NCBI RefSeq assembly: GCF_001625305.1
Contig: NW_017803268.1
Coordinates: forward strand, 2,089,334-2,153,333
Direction: 5' to 3'
DNA from: Branchiostoma belcheri
Lineage: Eukaryota; Chordata; Leptocardii; Amphioxiformes; Branchiostomatidae
Length of the DNA: 64,000 nucleotides
In this document: positions 25,101 to 40,100 of the stretch, in pieces
How positions within the stretch are numbered: position 1 is the first letter of the stretch
Layout of the letters: every line of letters begins with the position of its first letter
Translations under genes and position numbers: made by a program
The notes under the pieces: model-generated
What the model saw: only the letters and a program-made list of their open reading frames with translations
Told to the model about the DNA's origin: nothing
Databases searched by the model: none

Positions 25101-28100
25101 AAAGTTGTAACCAAATGGCAACAAGACAGCATCCAAATAGGAAATGCCTATTGGATACTCAACAGCCTATTGGATACTGTCTTCCCAGTTGGGTACGGCT
25201 TTACCACTTAAAGATCTGCTTTGAGACTAGGGAAAGGGTAGCTGAAGTGATGGATGATCGATTTGGTATGAAGGGGGGGGGGAGGAAGGGGTGCAAGGAT
25301 TTGCCATGTTACGATGCAATTACAGATGAACACAGCTGATCTCTGAGACTGCTAAACTTCTACGACAGAAGTTGGGACGTCACATGCTGGACAGAATTGT
25401 TTTAGGAAGAGGCCAGAGGGTTGTACAGTTGTTTTTCTTGGTCACGGGACTTACGCCGGCGAGGAAAAGACTTTGACCATGGGGTTGATGTGTATGGAGG
25501 TTGAGGAGATGGCCTTGCCTAGGCTGCCGGGGAGGCTGGTAACATTGTGCATAAATGACACATATTTATCAGACGGATGCAAAAATGCAATATCGAGTAA
25601 CGGTGGTAGACAACCATAATGAGACTAACATCTCACAAGACTTGTGCCGTCATGCACAAAATGTCATGCCATGAAATGTACATTCATCTTGTAACAAAAC
25701 ATATGGACAAAAATGCTGGTGACATTTCAAATGCATTTAGACAATAATTCACTGTCACATGCTGGACAAGGATGGGTGGAGAACAGAAAACAAGATGAGA
25801 CAAAAACATATGACCAAAAACATGACGACAACTGTTCATGAAGCTTAACATTTAAGCTTTCCTCAATACATGTATATATACATGCATCATAAGGCCACAA
25901 AATACAAATGTAAGACTTCCACCTGGTGACAAATTTGTGCAATTTCTGGAGACAAGTGTAGCTAAAAGAGATTGATGTACTCACGCAGAAGTGGATGAAG
26001 ATCCCTTCATGGGATTCATCCCCATCGATGAGTTGAGGGACGATAGCGAAGCGCGGGGAGATCCGGGAATGGATTCTGGCGTCGTGAGCGAATCCTCCAC
26101 ATCAGACTGGGACTGCATGCGATTCTTCTTCCGCGAGAAGGCTTTGAAGGAGCTTCGTAACTGGGGGATGGGAGATTAGAGTTAGAGGGAGGCACGACAT
26201 GAAATACTGGCACTTTCCTGTGGCTTGTTCATAACACTGCAACACCACAGCACAAACTGTTCACTTGGGGCCATATTCTTGTCTGTTAAACTAATTTTAA
26301 GAGGGACATTGGCAGATGAATCATAGAAATGTACCAGGCATAACAAGTTAATATAAAACCAACCATTTTAGGCAGGCATGTTCAGCAAAGTAAGATACAT
26401 GTACTCATGACCTTACAATTAATGCAGGGGAGAAACTGGTTATTTCTACATTTCTTGGTTCGCAACTTAGACTCACCCACATTAATATTGTTGCAAGTTT
26501 TATTCTTCTATAGGAATTGTTAAAATTTAAAAGCTTTGAAAATATGTATTTTGGGAAAACTCTGCCTAGTGTTATTTTCCAATGTACCAACCCCACTGAG
26601 TCTTCCTAGATCCTCCTGTAGACATACACACAGAACAACACAAACAGGTTCAACAAAGATGTCACGAATATGCAGATGACCAAACTTGTGTCACGAACAT
26701 GCAAAACGCACCTGCACACTGAAGCAATACATAACTTAAGCAGTAACGTCTTTATTTTTCCTTAGCAGCAAAACTTACATAAGAAGCACTTTAAGCAAAA
26801 AAAGTAGCACATCCCCAATGGTAAAATGTAGTGGTCCATTTTGCGATCGTTTCTTTTAGCTTCAGGACCGGAACACTTTACAGAAGGGATGTAAAGCCTA
26901 CATGCTACAAAAAGCACCACACCAAACAGGTATTTACAATTACCCAGCTCTTCTTTTTCTTCTTTCTTCCACCTGGTTCGGATTCGGCGCCGCTCCCAGC
27001 ACTTGACACACTCGTGACGCTGTTCATACTAGAAACACTGTCAGTTGATGGCAGTCTGGTCATCCGAAGATCTGGAAACACATTATTAAGCATAAGACAA
27101 AAGTCCGTACACACATGTACAATGTAGGCCTGTTTAACTACAAGATAATCGGTCTACAATGTAAATTATAGTAGTAACGCAAGGTTACCAGTTTACGTGC
27201 AGGACCAGTTTACGGTCAGTTAGTGACACGGCCACGCTTCGAGGTGTACCAGCCAAAAATCAACGGTCGTGAGCAACAAAGAATAACATGAATATGATCC
27301 TTATATGTGTCTTTATTTATTCACTGGATGGGAATAAGTTTGCATTCAGCGACACAGCAGAGTATCTTCCGATATGACGGGACAGCAAGGTAACATGGCC
27401 TTGGACGCATGTTGTGTTTTTCACATAATACAATACTCAACATTTCGTCGATTTTTAAAAATCCCAAGAATGCTAGGAAATTGTAACGATAGCTGGCATC
27501 AAACCTGGCTTTCTTATTTCAATCATCCATGGTGTTGTGAGGTATGAAACTTTCAAACACCTTGAAATAAACAAGCAAAAGTACAGTGGCAGTTCTCGCC
27601 GACTAGCGTTTTTTCGAACGCCATTTTGATCATCATCATCGTTGCATCAGGTGACGTCACGGTTTTAAACTGCAGAAAGGTACGTAAAAGTCGCACTGTG
27701 GCGCTGTTGCACATTAATTTATGCAAAAATGCCAAAATGGCTTCCTGCGTCCGTAGCGAAAAGTTTGCTCGGGTTTTCACGACGTTCCGCTGTGTCTGGA
27801 GGGGCATAGACGCTTGTTATCTATTGCAACGGTTTAATGGAACATCTTGGGCCATTATGTCACGTTCTACTAAGGGAAAAATGCAGGTCCAGCCTCATTT
27901 AGCACCACAGCGCTACTGCATGCGACAGTGGGCTACACACTGACATTTTACCGTGGTTTGTTGTTGACCACTTCGGTATTTTTTTGCAGAAAGTGTTTGT
28001 TTATGTGCGCTTATACGTAGAGCATACAAGGACAAAGGTCCAAGTGACCGTTAATTGGTCACCCTAGAGCAATTCTCCACTGTTAACTACTAAATAAATA

Positions 28101-31100
28101 AAAGCTGGCACGGCACAAAAAACGCAGGGAAGAAATGACACGGCACACACTTTTATAACCGACGAACTACTGTTTCTTCACAAGGGTTAAATATTTAGTT
28201 CTGCCCATGCGTTTTCACAAAAAATGGAATTTTCCATAATTCGACCGTAAACTGGTAACCTTGCGTTACATTGTACCTCCAAAAAAGTCTTACTTAAAAT
28301 ATATTTAGGAAATTTATACCAAACATTTCAGTTTGTTATTCATCAATTATTCAAAGATTACAGTTCTGTTACAGGAAAAGCAGTTGGGGGAATCAAAAAG
28401 CAAAAAGAAAATTTAAAAAAAAATCATACAAACTGATTAAGAAAGTTCTAGGCAGTCATAGCTGCCCGTTGTATGAAAAACTGTGCCTAACTATTGACTT
28501 GGGCCGCGTAGTAGATCAAGTGATATTCTGCCAGACTGCTACTACTTGCACTATACATACTGACTACACTTTCACAAATGCACTTTTTAGGCATAGTATA
28601 TCCCACAGAAGCAACTCAAAGAGCAGATCAAGAAAAGGCAAGAAATGTGAAAGCACAAAAGGAGAGTCTACATCTATGATTTGTTCTGAAGCATTGTGAA
28701 TATATGACAAAACCATGCAAAAGCATTTCACTTAGTAATAGCATACAAAAACTAACAAACTGCAATGTTGGCTAAGTCCTAGTTGCAAATCATGGCACTC
28801 GCAGTCAGATATCACTTGATATACTCTTTGGCCCAAGTCATTTTTCCTCAGTCGACTTACTTGGCCCGTGCAACCCATCCCCAAATGTTCGCCAGGGGTG
28901 ACCTTCGAACGAAAAATGAAAATGAAATAAATGGGAACCACTTCTTAAAATCAAGGCAAAAATGTGGGTAACATATTATAGAAACTTTAGAACAAGGTAG
29001 GTTAAACAATTATGGTAAACTTAATGGTTGAAAATAAGTTTCCAAATTTATTCTAATGAAAAATGTGAAAACATTGGTGAGAGCAAAATGGTAAAGTAGA
29101 AGGTATGAGAAAAGGGGAAGGGCTTAGGTATGGTGACTGGCAGTAGTATGCTGAGTTGTAAGAGTTTTTTTATGACATTACAGCTTTCAATGGTAACTCC
29201 AACTTTCTTCAGCTACTAGCAGCTCCTGTTTTGTGGAATGCATGGAACTTTCTATTCCATGGCTGTTTTAGAATAAAATGCATGGAACTTTCTATTCCAT
29301 ATCTGTATTAGAATAGAATGCATGGAACTTTCTATTCCATGGCTATGTGAACCACACTTTTTGTGCTGTACGTACCAGGTGAGGTGTTGGACAGCTGCTG
29401 TTGACTCTGCTGTTTCAGCTGTTCAATAGTTCTTCTAAGCTCCATCAACTCTGCATCCTGAAGAACAGGGAAGGAAAGCAACATCCATGAAACTGAAAAA
29501 AGGTAGCCTAGTAGAAATTCTCAGAGCAAAACCTGTGCAGCATGATACAATTTGTAAGATTTTCATGTTTCAGTGCTCTCCGAATAGCCATCTGAAACCA
29601 AGCCAAGAACATTTAAGCTTCAATCTGCCCACATCCATTTGGTAGACCCAAGGTTAACCGTTACATCTTGGCAAATTTCTCTCCTGATCTCTAATAAGCA
29701 AGGGTTACATACCAACCAGTGATACTGATAACACAGGTCCAAAGTCAAGGCCTCGGGACCCACCCAGAAGATAGCTCTAAATTTGTTCCAGTCTTTTGGG
29801 CATCGAAGGTCGCCGTTCTAATATTCTAGGGCCAGGGAGCGCATGAGCTACAAATAGCGAAATATTTTCCCACAGCTCCGAATCATCCATCAATCAATCA
29901 AACTTAAGTGTTTGTGTCAAAATGAAATGTAAAAACAGTTATTTGTAGCAGACAGATTGACATGGGTTGTACCATTTGAAAACGGGGAAGGGGAGGTATG
30001 GAAAAGCTCTCTTCTGTTGTTTCAGGTTAATACATGTACCTCCATAATAATAATATGAAGATTTTTTTACCTCCTTCTTTAAAATTTGGAGGAAATGTAT
30101 CTGAAACAAAGCTTGAATTAAAGTACATGTAGTGACTCCCCCCCTCCCCTGAGGTTACCTATGACCAAGTCCAATCTCAAGAATTAGGGAAAGAATTTAT
30201 CATAGTATCAAAAATATTCCTAGGTAAATGCTTGGCAGCTATCGTAACAGCCAAAGGTTGGATTCTAGTCATAGGTCACGATTTCTATTTTGTGGCAAAC
30301 ATGGTGCCTTATCCCCATGACGACCTGATATTGGATTTCTCCATTGCTGTCAGAAGGACCTGTCAATCACTTACAAATGTACGTCTTTCCACTAACAGGG
30401 AGGGAGGGAGGGAGGAGGGAGGGGTGTTTCATCATTTACTGATTCAAAATTTTCTGACTACTGGGTGGCCCCTTCCACCTTAGCTTTAAACAATGCCTGC
30501 AGTTAGATGTGCAGAGGGATTAACAGGTCATTGGGTGTAATATAGCCAGCTGCTGCTGCATTGCATGCCTGCAAAGCTAGCATGTTAGTTGCTACACCAA
30601 AGGGCAGTTATACCGGCAATACAGATACAGATATCTTGAAGTTTTCAATAGAAAATTCTTGTAAGAATGATTCAAATATTTCAGAACAGTGTGTTGATGG
30701 ATTTGTACAAATGCATTCCTTGGCAAGAATATTTACTACCTTGTTTCAAGCCTACAGTGCATCCAGCGAACATGATTTATGAGTACTGATATCTAAGTTT
30801 CTAACTAACATAAGGCCACAGCAAGTAAATCTTATGGATGACATCCTCCCCAGATTCCAAATCTAATGCGAGCGGGCGAAAAAAAAACAAGGAGGGCCGA
30901 AAAAAACAAGTTTCCTACAATTCAAAATTTTGACTCAGTCATTGTACAAATGGTTTTGATTCAGTAGGAACATCACATATACACAGCAAACATTGCATAT
31001 CACTGCATCAAAGTAAGAAACAAAACATTAAATCAGAGCCTTTTTTGTCTCCTCTCTTAATAGTCATCTGCCATCCACCTTGCCCAGACATTTTCGGCAT

Positions 31101-34100
31101 GTGGACCACAGTCAGAAGGCAACAAAAATTCTTGTTTTTTTCCCCAAAATCAGGCGAAAATTAATGCGCGCGCTAATGTCATCCATAAAAATTACTTGCT
31201 GTGGCCTAATTGTGAATTATGAGTCTCTAGATGTTGGAGAGAAGTCAGAAAACATTTGGGATATTACAACTCGGGAAGAGCCAATGAGTGCCAAAAACAT
31301 CAGCCCATTTTAGTGGCCACATCTATCATAAGATGTAGGGCAACAGAACTTTAATGACAGGAGCTGGATTTAGAGCCGTCCATGTTTGGTGAGAGCCTTC
31401 CTGTTAGGGGACACTAACACAGTAATCTTTTGAACCTTCAGGCCATAGAAATTAAATTTCTCACTCAGGGGGCCAAAAAATTATGAAAACATAATCTTCT
31501 TCCATACTTTTATAAGGAACCTGGCATACTTTGTAAAGTTTAATGACCTAACTTGATTATTATAAATCAGTCTATCACAGAATATGCCTAGATAATACTT
31601 TATGCATATCAGTAGTCTATACAATATCTTTCTTGTAATCTTTTGGACCTTTAGGCCATAGAAATTTACTAGTAATTTCTCGCTCAGGGGGCAAAAAAAT
31701 TATGAAAACATATTCTTATTCCATAATTTTATTACAAATTTGGCTCAGTAAGTCTATCATTCTATCAGCGTATGCCACGATAACACTTCTACTGGTATAT
31801 CTCCTTCATGCATATCAGTAGTCTGTGCGATATCTTTCTTGTATCTTTGTTTCCGTACCTTTTGTTCAGCTGTTACAGTCAGTCCCTTCAGTCGCTCTGT
31901 CATGTTGGACAGACTCTGCTCGAAGGCCGCCACGACGTGAGCCTGCAGAAATACACGGAAAAAACATTGTCAGACCAATATGTCAATCAAAATCAATACC
32001 ATCTCACTGGACAGTCATTTGACCAGTCCTATGGGGTATACGTTTCAAAAATGTCACATTTCTGGGATGGCAAGTTAATTCGAAAAAGGAGTTATCATGA
32101 CATGAATTCTTTTTTTTCTCTATCTCACCCAACATTAAACAAAGCTCCACTTCAAAAAATTAATTCTTTATTAGGATAAAAATGCCAATATGAGCTACTG
32201 ACTCTACACCAAAGCTTCAGTGTGATGCTAAATATGTAATGATGTTCCAAAATATATAAGCTATAAAGATACTGGGATATTTCAAGTTTTTCTTTCCAAA
32301 TAGTTTCCAGCTCATATTTCTTCTCCCCTTACATGTTATGCCAAAACAAAGCTGGGTTGTACCATCCTGTTTATCTTGCATGTCTTTCCTTACCACAACA
32401 TTAATTTTTGTTCTCTAAACACGTTCCTGTTGTTGCATGTACATGTACATCCATATTTTTTGGCTGGAATAAAATAATAAATTCCAAATCCGACCATCTC
32501 TGCATAAGGAAGCCCTCATAACTATCCCTTAAGGGGATTCTACCAGTCATCTTCAAAACTCAGGGGAAGGCGGTAGACAGTTCTCTTGAATGTTAAGTAG
32601 TTTCACAGCCAATTTGTGCTCCAACAAAAAATGCAAATGACGACCCACATACGTTTTGTGAATACAGAATATTTCCCAAGAAATAAGGGCAAGTTTTAGC
32701 TATCCTAAGATACCGGATATTCCCAGCACAAGGCAAACTGTTTATAAATACTGTAGAGCTAATTGTGCATGAACTGATTGAAGAGATAAACATCCCACAA
32801 CTACTGCCATATCCTATTTTAGGTATGCTCTAGAAAGCTGACAGTGTGTGTTGAACGTCTTCATCAAAACAAGCTCTATCTTTAACATTATTAAAATTGG
32901 CATTTTCTGTATTACAGAAATATACAGAAGCAACAGATGAAAACCATACGTAAAATACATGGCTTCACAGCAAAACTAACTACATCTTTCAAACCAATTT
33001 CAAAGCTGCACCATATCACACATCCAATCTAAACACAAGTCTCACACTCAGACCTATTCCATATTGCAACGCAAATAAACGTCATCATTCAACCATGCAG
33101 AAGGCAAACACAGCGAGACTTGCTAATGGTATAGACTCAGCCTGCGGCTTGTGGAAAAAAGGAGCTCCCTAAAGAAAAAGGAGCTATGATACGCAAGAAA
33201 GAACCATTAGTATTACATAGATACAGGCTTGGTGACTAGATGGTAGAGATCAGTTTGAACGCTTTGTATACTCTGGCAAATCAAGACATAATGCTATTTA
33301 CCACAATGATAATGTTACTAGCTGCAAATATACAATGTACAAAGGCTCTCTACAAAGGCTCAAAGGCTAAGGAAAGAAAAGCAACCTTAGCATCTTCAAG
33401 ATGTCTTCTTCCCTCACAATCTGCCTGCGGCCAACTCTCGGCCTTCTCGCCGCGAGTAGCCATCTTTCCAGACAACGTTAACGTCAGGGCCCCTCAACCC
33501 CCACCAACCGCCTACCTGACTCATCGGCAAACTGACGCCTGGCAAAGTGCCAACAACCTGCAAGTTCAGCCTGCTACTACCTCCACAATCGATACATTTA
33601 ATATACACTGCGGCAAAAATGCAGACAAGCACTCAAAGTATTGACTTCCGAAGCCCTTTAATTTTGCAATTGTCCCGGATTAGCATGATAAATGGTGGGA
33701 CATTGCTCACGTAAATTGAACCAATACCCCACAACAGTGTTTAAACTTATCCCAGATACATGTAGTACACTGTGAACGTGCTGTGCTGTAATACCTTAGC
33801 ATCCTCCAGTAGATCCTCTTCCTCGTTAAAATCAGTTAGGGGCCAGCTTTCCGCCTTTATCCTTCGCTCCTCCATCGTAGGATGTAGCCAACACCCCGTT
33901 GTACGCTACGCACTCTTCTGTGGGTTAACCAACACTACTGATGAGGCTTCAGAGACAAGACGCAATGCCTTTCCTTTCTGGTTGGCTTCTGCTTCTAAGC
34001 TGCTTCCAAGGACACCCCTCCACTATCTCCACAAATAATGAGAGCCTACAGGGAGATAGGAAGGCCCAGGAAAGGTAACCTGGCATCCCAAGAATGAGGG

Positions 34101-37100
34101 CTTTCCAAAGCAAAAGCACCCGACAGAGATAAAAACCACACACTCCGCTGCAAATGTCACAAAGAACTGTAAGCGGAGAAGCCCCAGAAAACTGGACTTC
34201 GAACAAGGCAGTTAAAGTGTGTGAAGTCTTTTAGAAGATGATAAGGCGAGGAGACAAGAATTTAAAGTACAGAGGCCTGTAGTTTAGTGATTGGCGACAG
34301 GGGAAGCTATCAGTGATAGAGGGTGTTACAAGCACAAATATGAACAAGAGGGCCTTTAAAGGGAAGGACCAAAATTAAAGGCAGCTAAGTTCGAGCCGAA
34401 GCTAAGTGTGTTACAGGGTTATCAATTAACATTTTTAGCACTTGTGTCTCCCATCGTAGCCCGATTAGGGCCCCTTAATTACAGTTATCTTCGAAAGGAA
34501 AGTCCATCATTAAGTTCTCACGCCGTAATCTGTTTCAGAAAAGCACACAACTAGCAGTTTTACTCAGCTATAAACCTGTGATCAGTCAACAGAAGTGTCT
34601 ACACTGTTTTGTAATGTGTTACCAAATGACAGGACGGCAGGGGCTGTAAAATGGAACATAAACAAGAGCATATAGGCTCAGAGCTGGAGAATATAACAGA
34701 CAGTATTCACATAGACAACAGGAAGCGATGTCATTTCTATACAGGAAATGTGGTTAAATAGTAAACAAGGGGCTCACATGATAAAGTGTGAAAGAAAGAA
34801 AAGCAAGCAAAAAAATCAACACAGAGAAAATACTAAAAGTTTTATAACAAGGTCATTATATAGAATAGTATTGAGAAGTGAGGTACAACACAATGTGACC
34901 CATAATGATAAACAGAGGACAATGTTTAGTTACAAATTAAACAAATAAAGGAAGGAATGAATAGAACCTCAGACAAAATGTAACACAGTGTTGCCAAACA
35001 TTAAGTTATAGTTTGACAGTAGACTAGTAGATACTAATAAAAAGCTTTACCTTACTTAAAAATGTCCTCGTGCAAATCTTCAATAAGCAGGGAGAACAGC
35101 TCCACAGAAAATGTGAGTTTATAAAAGATGAGAGCAGAAACAAAAGTCAAAGGGAACAAACCAGACGGCACAAACCAGTCAAGAGCAAAAACGCCCCAGA
35201 ACCAGACACAACAGCTCCCCAAGTGGCACTGCCATTAACGCAGAAGGACGTCGCTTTTCAAAGGAACCCCTTTTCCCACAAAAGAGCGCTGGAACACCAA
35301 GGCCATTCCAAGGGTACTTGTCCCGGCACAAGTGCGGGCTTACAGTGAGCTAATGCCGGGCGATCGTCCCAAGGATTGCCTGTTCTCCGTGACTCTGAGC
35401 GAAGTCTACGCCTTTGTGTGTCCACGAAAGTGTACAAACAGGCCCACCTCAGTGCCACCCCCCACCGGGGATTGGTGTTTGGAACAGGAGGTGCTCAGGT
35501 AAATGATTTACCTTCGACTCCTGACTGCCGGTAATGTGGTAATGCTCCACACCTTCTGACATTGAGACGCTGAGCAAACAAAACCGTCAGACGACCTCCA
35601 ACACCTATGCCCACATCAAGCGCTGAAAGTCGCAGCGTAAACGATGTCATAATGCCATTTGTGCAATAATTCCTGTGACTTCCTGTTCGGAAGCTTGCAT
35701 ACCAGTACAAAACTGCTTCGACAAAAAACCTGTTGAATTTTGACGTAATACTATAAGTACATCCTGCAATGGTAAACTTCACAGCAGTGTTAAAGAACAG
35801 GCCCATGTACTGTCAATTTGAAAGAAAATGCGATGATCTCACACTGAAAAACTGCAGTGGAAAGCCCAAATTACACACCAATAATTTGATCACAATAAAG
35901 AGAGCTATCTTCATACCAATTACATCAGCTGACCTGTCTCACACCATTAGGTGACCTGTCAATCAATCGATGAGTCATTACAGCAGGGTTGATCCTCGGA
36001 GGTAAACAGTGACTTATGGGTGTAACAGACAAATCGAGACTAGACAGGAAATGTCGCCCTATGGCTTAATTAAGGGATGAGACAATTACCTAGCCAAGCT
36101 CTTGTTTTAATGACTGGGTTTTCTTCTCTATTCTTCTTGGTGCTCAAGTTTCAGTAGAGGAACAGTTACCACAATAGGATGTGTGATCATACCTATACCA
36201 ACTGTTACAGAAGCAAGTCAACTGTGAAATTACCTAAAATCTCCCAAGACAGATGTTAAAAATTACCTTATAGGAATGTTTATAATAGCATTCTATGAGA
36301 TGTTGAAGGCTACTTTTCTTGAGTCTATATATGTACTAGAAGGTTGTTTAGAAAGAAAGATATGATTTTTTATGAGTAGCTTGTCCTGTCAACTCAACAC
36401 TTTAAATAAATAAGATATCTTGGTAGAGGTTACACCTGGAAGCTTATCAATAAACAAAGCATCTATGATAACCAGGTGTGCTACAATATTACCGCTTGTC
36501 AATCAAAACTGTCTAGATCTCTATTTAGGAAGTGAAGACACGTCAATCCAAAATCCTGCTTCAAATCTTCCTTTGTGTTGAGAAGCTACCTGTGTAGAAG
36601 TAATAAGCTTATTGTATCAGATGGTACAACAAGACAGGCCTGTAATATGTGCACCGAGGTGTCAGCAGTAAGCTTTGCGTTGCCAGGTTTCACCAAACGT
36701 TGTTGTCTTCGTTTCCAGGCCCCTGTAAAGTATCGGAGACTGGTTGAAACTGCTTTCTGTTTTTGCTGTAAACACCACGTTTAAATGAGACGTTGTCAAC
36801 TTTGCACCTTTTCTATTGACTAACAACAATACCCAGCCCTAACCTTGTACCTTAAACAGCTACCAAGCTCTACGATTACAAACCTTACAGAGAACATTTT
36901 CACCTGTACCTGAACAGGTAACATTCCAACCCCTACTATACAAAGACATCTCCACGATACCGTCAACAGAACGTTACTAGATGACTGAAACATACAACTT
37001 TCTCATCAACCTTTTAAAGAACACAGTTAAAGGGTGCGGAGGTTTGAAAACGTCACAATTCTTTCTGACCCCAGGTGAACCCATCTAATGTTACCTGTTT

Positions 37101-40100
37101 AAAGGGCTGGGTGGCCAGATTTCCTTTCACCAAGGTTAGCCGAGGGAAGTACTAAATGTTCAAAAACAGGAAATCCCGCTAAAACATGTCAATACTGGGA
37201 AAATCTGAGACATTTCTTTTCTTTTTCAACAATTAACAAGTATCTATGTTGTACTTGTGTTCTGGAAAAGGTTTAACATTTATTTGAATGTTCTACTGTT
37301 CTTGGTTGCTGTAGTTGACTATCTCAAGTCGGTCAGGCAAATTTGGTGAAAACATAACCACCTTAGAACACCTTGATGGTCTGGAAATTTGTGTACTCCA
37401 GGAGACAAAAGAAACTGTCACATCTGGCTATCCGGAAATCCAACCTAATCTGTGGATAATAAGACAATAATACATGGACAAGGTGTGCTTTCCTCAGCTT
37501 AAGCTTCTAAAGTCGATATTTCACCTTTTGTTAAAATTACATTACACTTACCACTCAAGAGTACAGAAATATTGTTTGCCGTACCAATTATTTTAGCTCT
37601 ATTCTTATTTCCCAAGTTGCAAGGTTAGCGGGGCGGCATTTCCCACGAGTTGAAAATTTACTGAAAAATCAATACCTTATTGGATAAGTTTCAGAATTTA
37701 CAAGAGCGTGCATTTTCAACTGCATTAAGATTGCGATCAACAAATTTGATAAAGCCCTTCCAATCTTGAAGGTTCGTCTCTTCTAAATGCTATAAATGTC
37801 ACACAAAATATCAACAACTGTTTGTTCTTCTGTAACCTCTTAGAAGAATGAAAATTTATGTTCCAAACAAACACAAATTATGCCCAAATATCTCTAAATT
37901 GTCCTCTTCTCAAGCAATCTTCAGCTACCTTACTGTCTTCTTGGTATTAATTGGTAAAATTTGCAGTAAAATTGAGGAAACTATTGTTTGCTACAGTTTC
38001 AGAAGAGACATATTCAGGGCAGTCATGTGAAACTGCCCTGAGGGTAACAGACTGCTGGGTTCAACACAGATCAATGGAAGGCTGTATTCATTACCCCGAG
38101 TAAAGTGGGTGGCATCGGGCAATTAACTCCCAAGCCCCTTACTGTAATAATTACACAAGATCCGTGGCTGTGTGCCATTGGGAAAGGTGAACATACATAC
38201 ACCCAGGTGAATACCATAATTCCCAGGTGTGTATTCTCCATGTGTGTATTCTCCTATCGATCTAAGGGGAGGAGTACACATTTCTACATGTAACTTAAAT
38301 GTAACTACATGGCAGAAAACTAGCCTCTACCAGGCTTCAGGAGGTGGCTGGAAAGAGTAGAAATCGGCCAAATAGAGAGATAGCATGCTGAGGAAGTTGG
38401 TCCCCTAGAGAGTACATTTTGCCGCAAAAGCCTGGTAGAGGCTAGCAGAACACTTTATTCAAAGAGGAGGGGATTATACATGGCATTGCATGCGATGGCA
38501 GATAGGTACTCACAGGTAGTAGCACATCATTTCAGAAATGGATTTTACATCTTTGTGATATCCTTCCTTCTTTATAACAACTTCCGTCTCCTTGTTTTGC
38601 AAAAGTTGTTTTCCTACTACCTACATGTAGAAAGAGCTGACCAATGACTCGAGTCCTGGCTACGAAAGTTGTAAACACACAAAAAAGAATACCTCTCATC
38701 ACCTCCCTCTTCTCATGACACAGACACTTGAGTGTCAAAGGACGGCAAAATAGTGGCAACACTTCTGAACACCATACCACTACAGTACTGTATTAACAAC
38801 AGTCGTTGCACACAACAAACAATTACACCGGTGACTTTGCTTCCAAAATTACTGCAAAACCTGGAATTAGGTCATTTTCGATGAGAAGGAATCAGATTTT
38901 AATTTGGCAATGGACCACTTGCAACAATTGGAATGAACGCAGTTGCAACATTTCTGAAATAACTTGTGTCAGATCAAAGGAGGTTGCAAAAGGACTTCTT
39001 GTCTAATTGATGAGTAGGTTAAGAAGGATAAACTATCAACATTACAATCATACAATAGCTTTTGAAATATTGAAACAAGGACACCAGAAATACGATAGGC
39101 CTATATTTCTATGCTGTTGTTTCTTCAGCATGTCCATTTTGTTTTTTCACCTGAGGAAACTAGGACACCCCCTGCAGTTAATATGAGCATGCCAACAGAC
39201 TACCATTCGGATTTTGAAATACTGTATTAAAAATCAGGGGGTACACCTTATGCAACACCTGACCAAAAAGAGCCTTAGCAAGCCCCCCCCCCCAATACAC
39301 AAACAGGTGAACAGTAGCTACTGGCCTTCTTTGGAACATGACCCCAAGGTCATTGGTCAACAAATTGTTAGCATGCAGACACCTATTAAGGCCCCGCCCC
39401 CTCCCAGGCATTGCCTACCACTAGTTCTAGGTCATTAGTAACTTGGGCAGTAAATTGTTAACCATCAATAACCTACTAGAACGCAAAAATGACTAGGACA
39501 ATATTTTTCTCTCTCCTTGTGTTCATTTGACTAGACAGTTCGTACAAAGGTAGGCAAGGGCGTTCCTAACTTCTGTTACAAACCGCCGACATATCCAAAC
39601 ACCGTCTGATCAGGTGCAAATTTCAAGTGCAAAGTTAAAAACACTTAACCTATTTTCCAACTGTCTTGAGCAAAGTTTGCCCAACTAAGGTCACCAATAA
39701 GGTGACAAGGTCTCTTTTGTATAGAACGTTACAGTCCATTGCAATGTCCAAATAGGTAATTATAACACCAAGGTCAGCAAATCGTTCCATTTTGAATGGC
39801 CTATTCAAGGTATTCTCTGCAGCAAGGAAAACATTTCTTTATCTAAGGTATCAACTACATTATGCTTTACAACTATTTGTGCTATTAATACCTGTGAATT
39901 CTGTGGCAACAAGGGGGTAATTTTATCAAAACTAAGTTATTGTGCATTTTTGATTAACAATTCTTCCATACTAAGCCCAACTGAATGCAAAAATAAAACA
40001 AATGTTATAGAGATTTTCTGAGTCCATCTTTGCCATGATGCATACTTTGTACTTCAGATAACTGCAAGCAACTTCTCTTTTTATTTTTGCATGGTACAAA

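Noticed and set aside
24815..25339. Plus-strand open frame of 174 codons
   Set aside because: It lies antisense in a NAV intron, has no recognisable family or domain, includes a G homopolymer run and shows no splice or promoter support.
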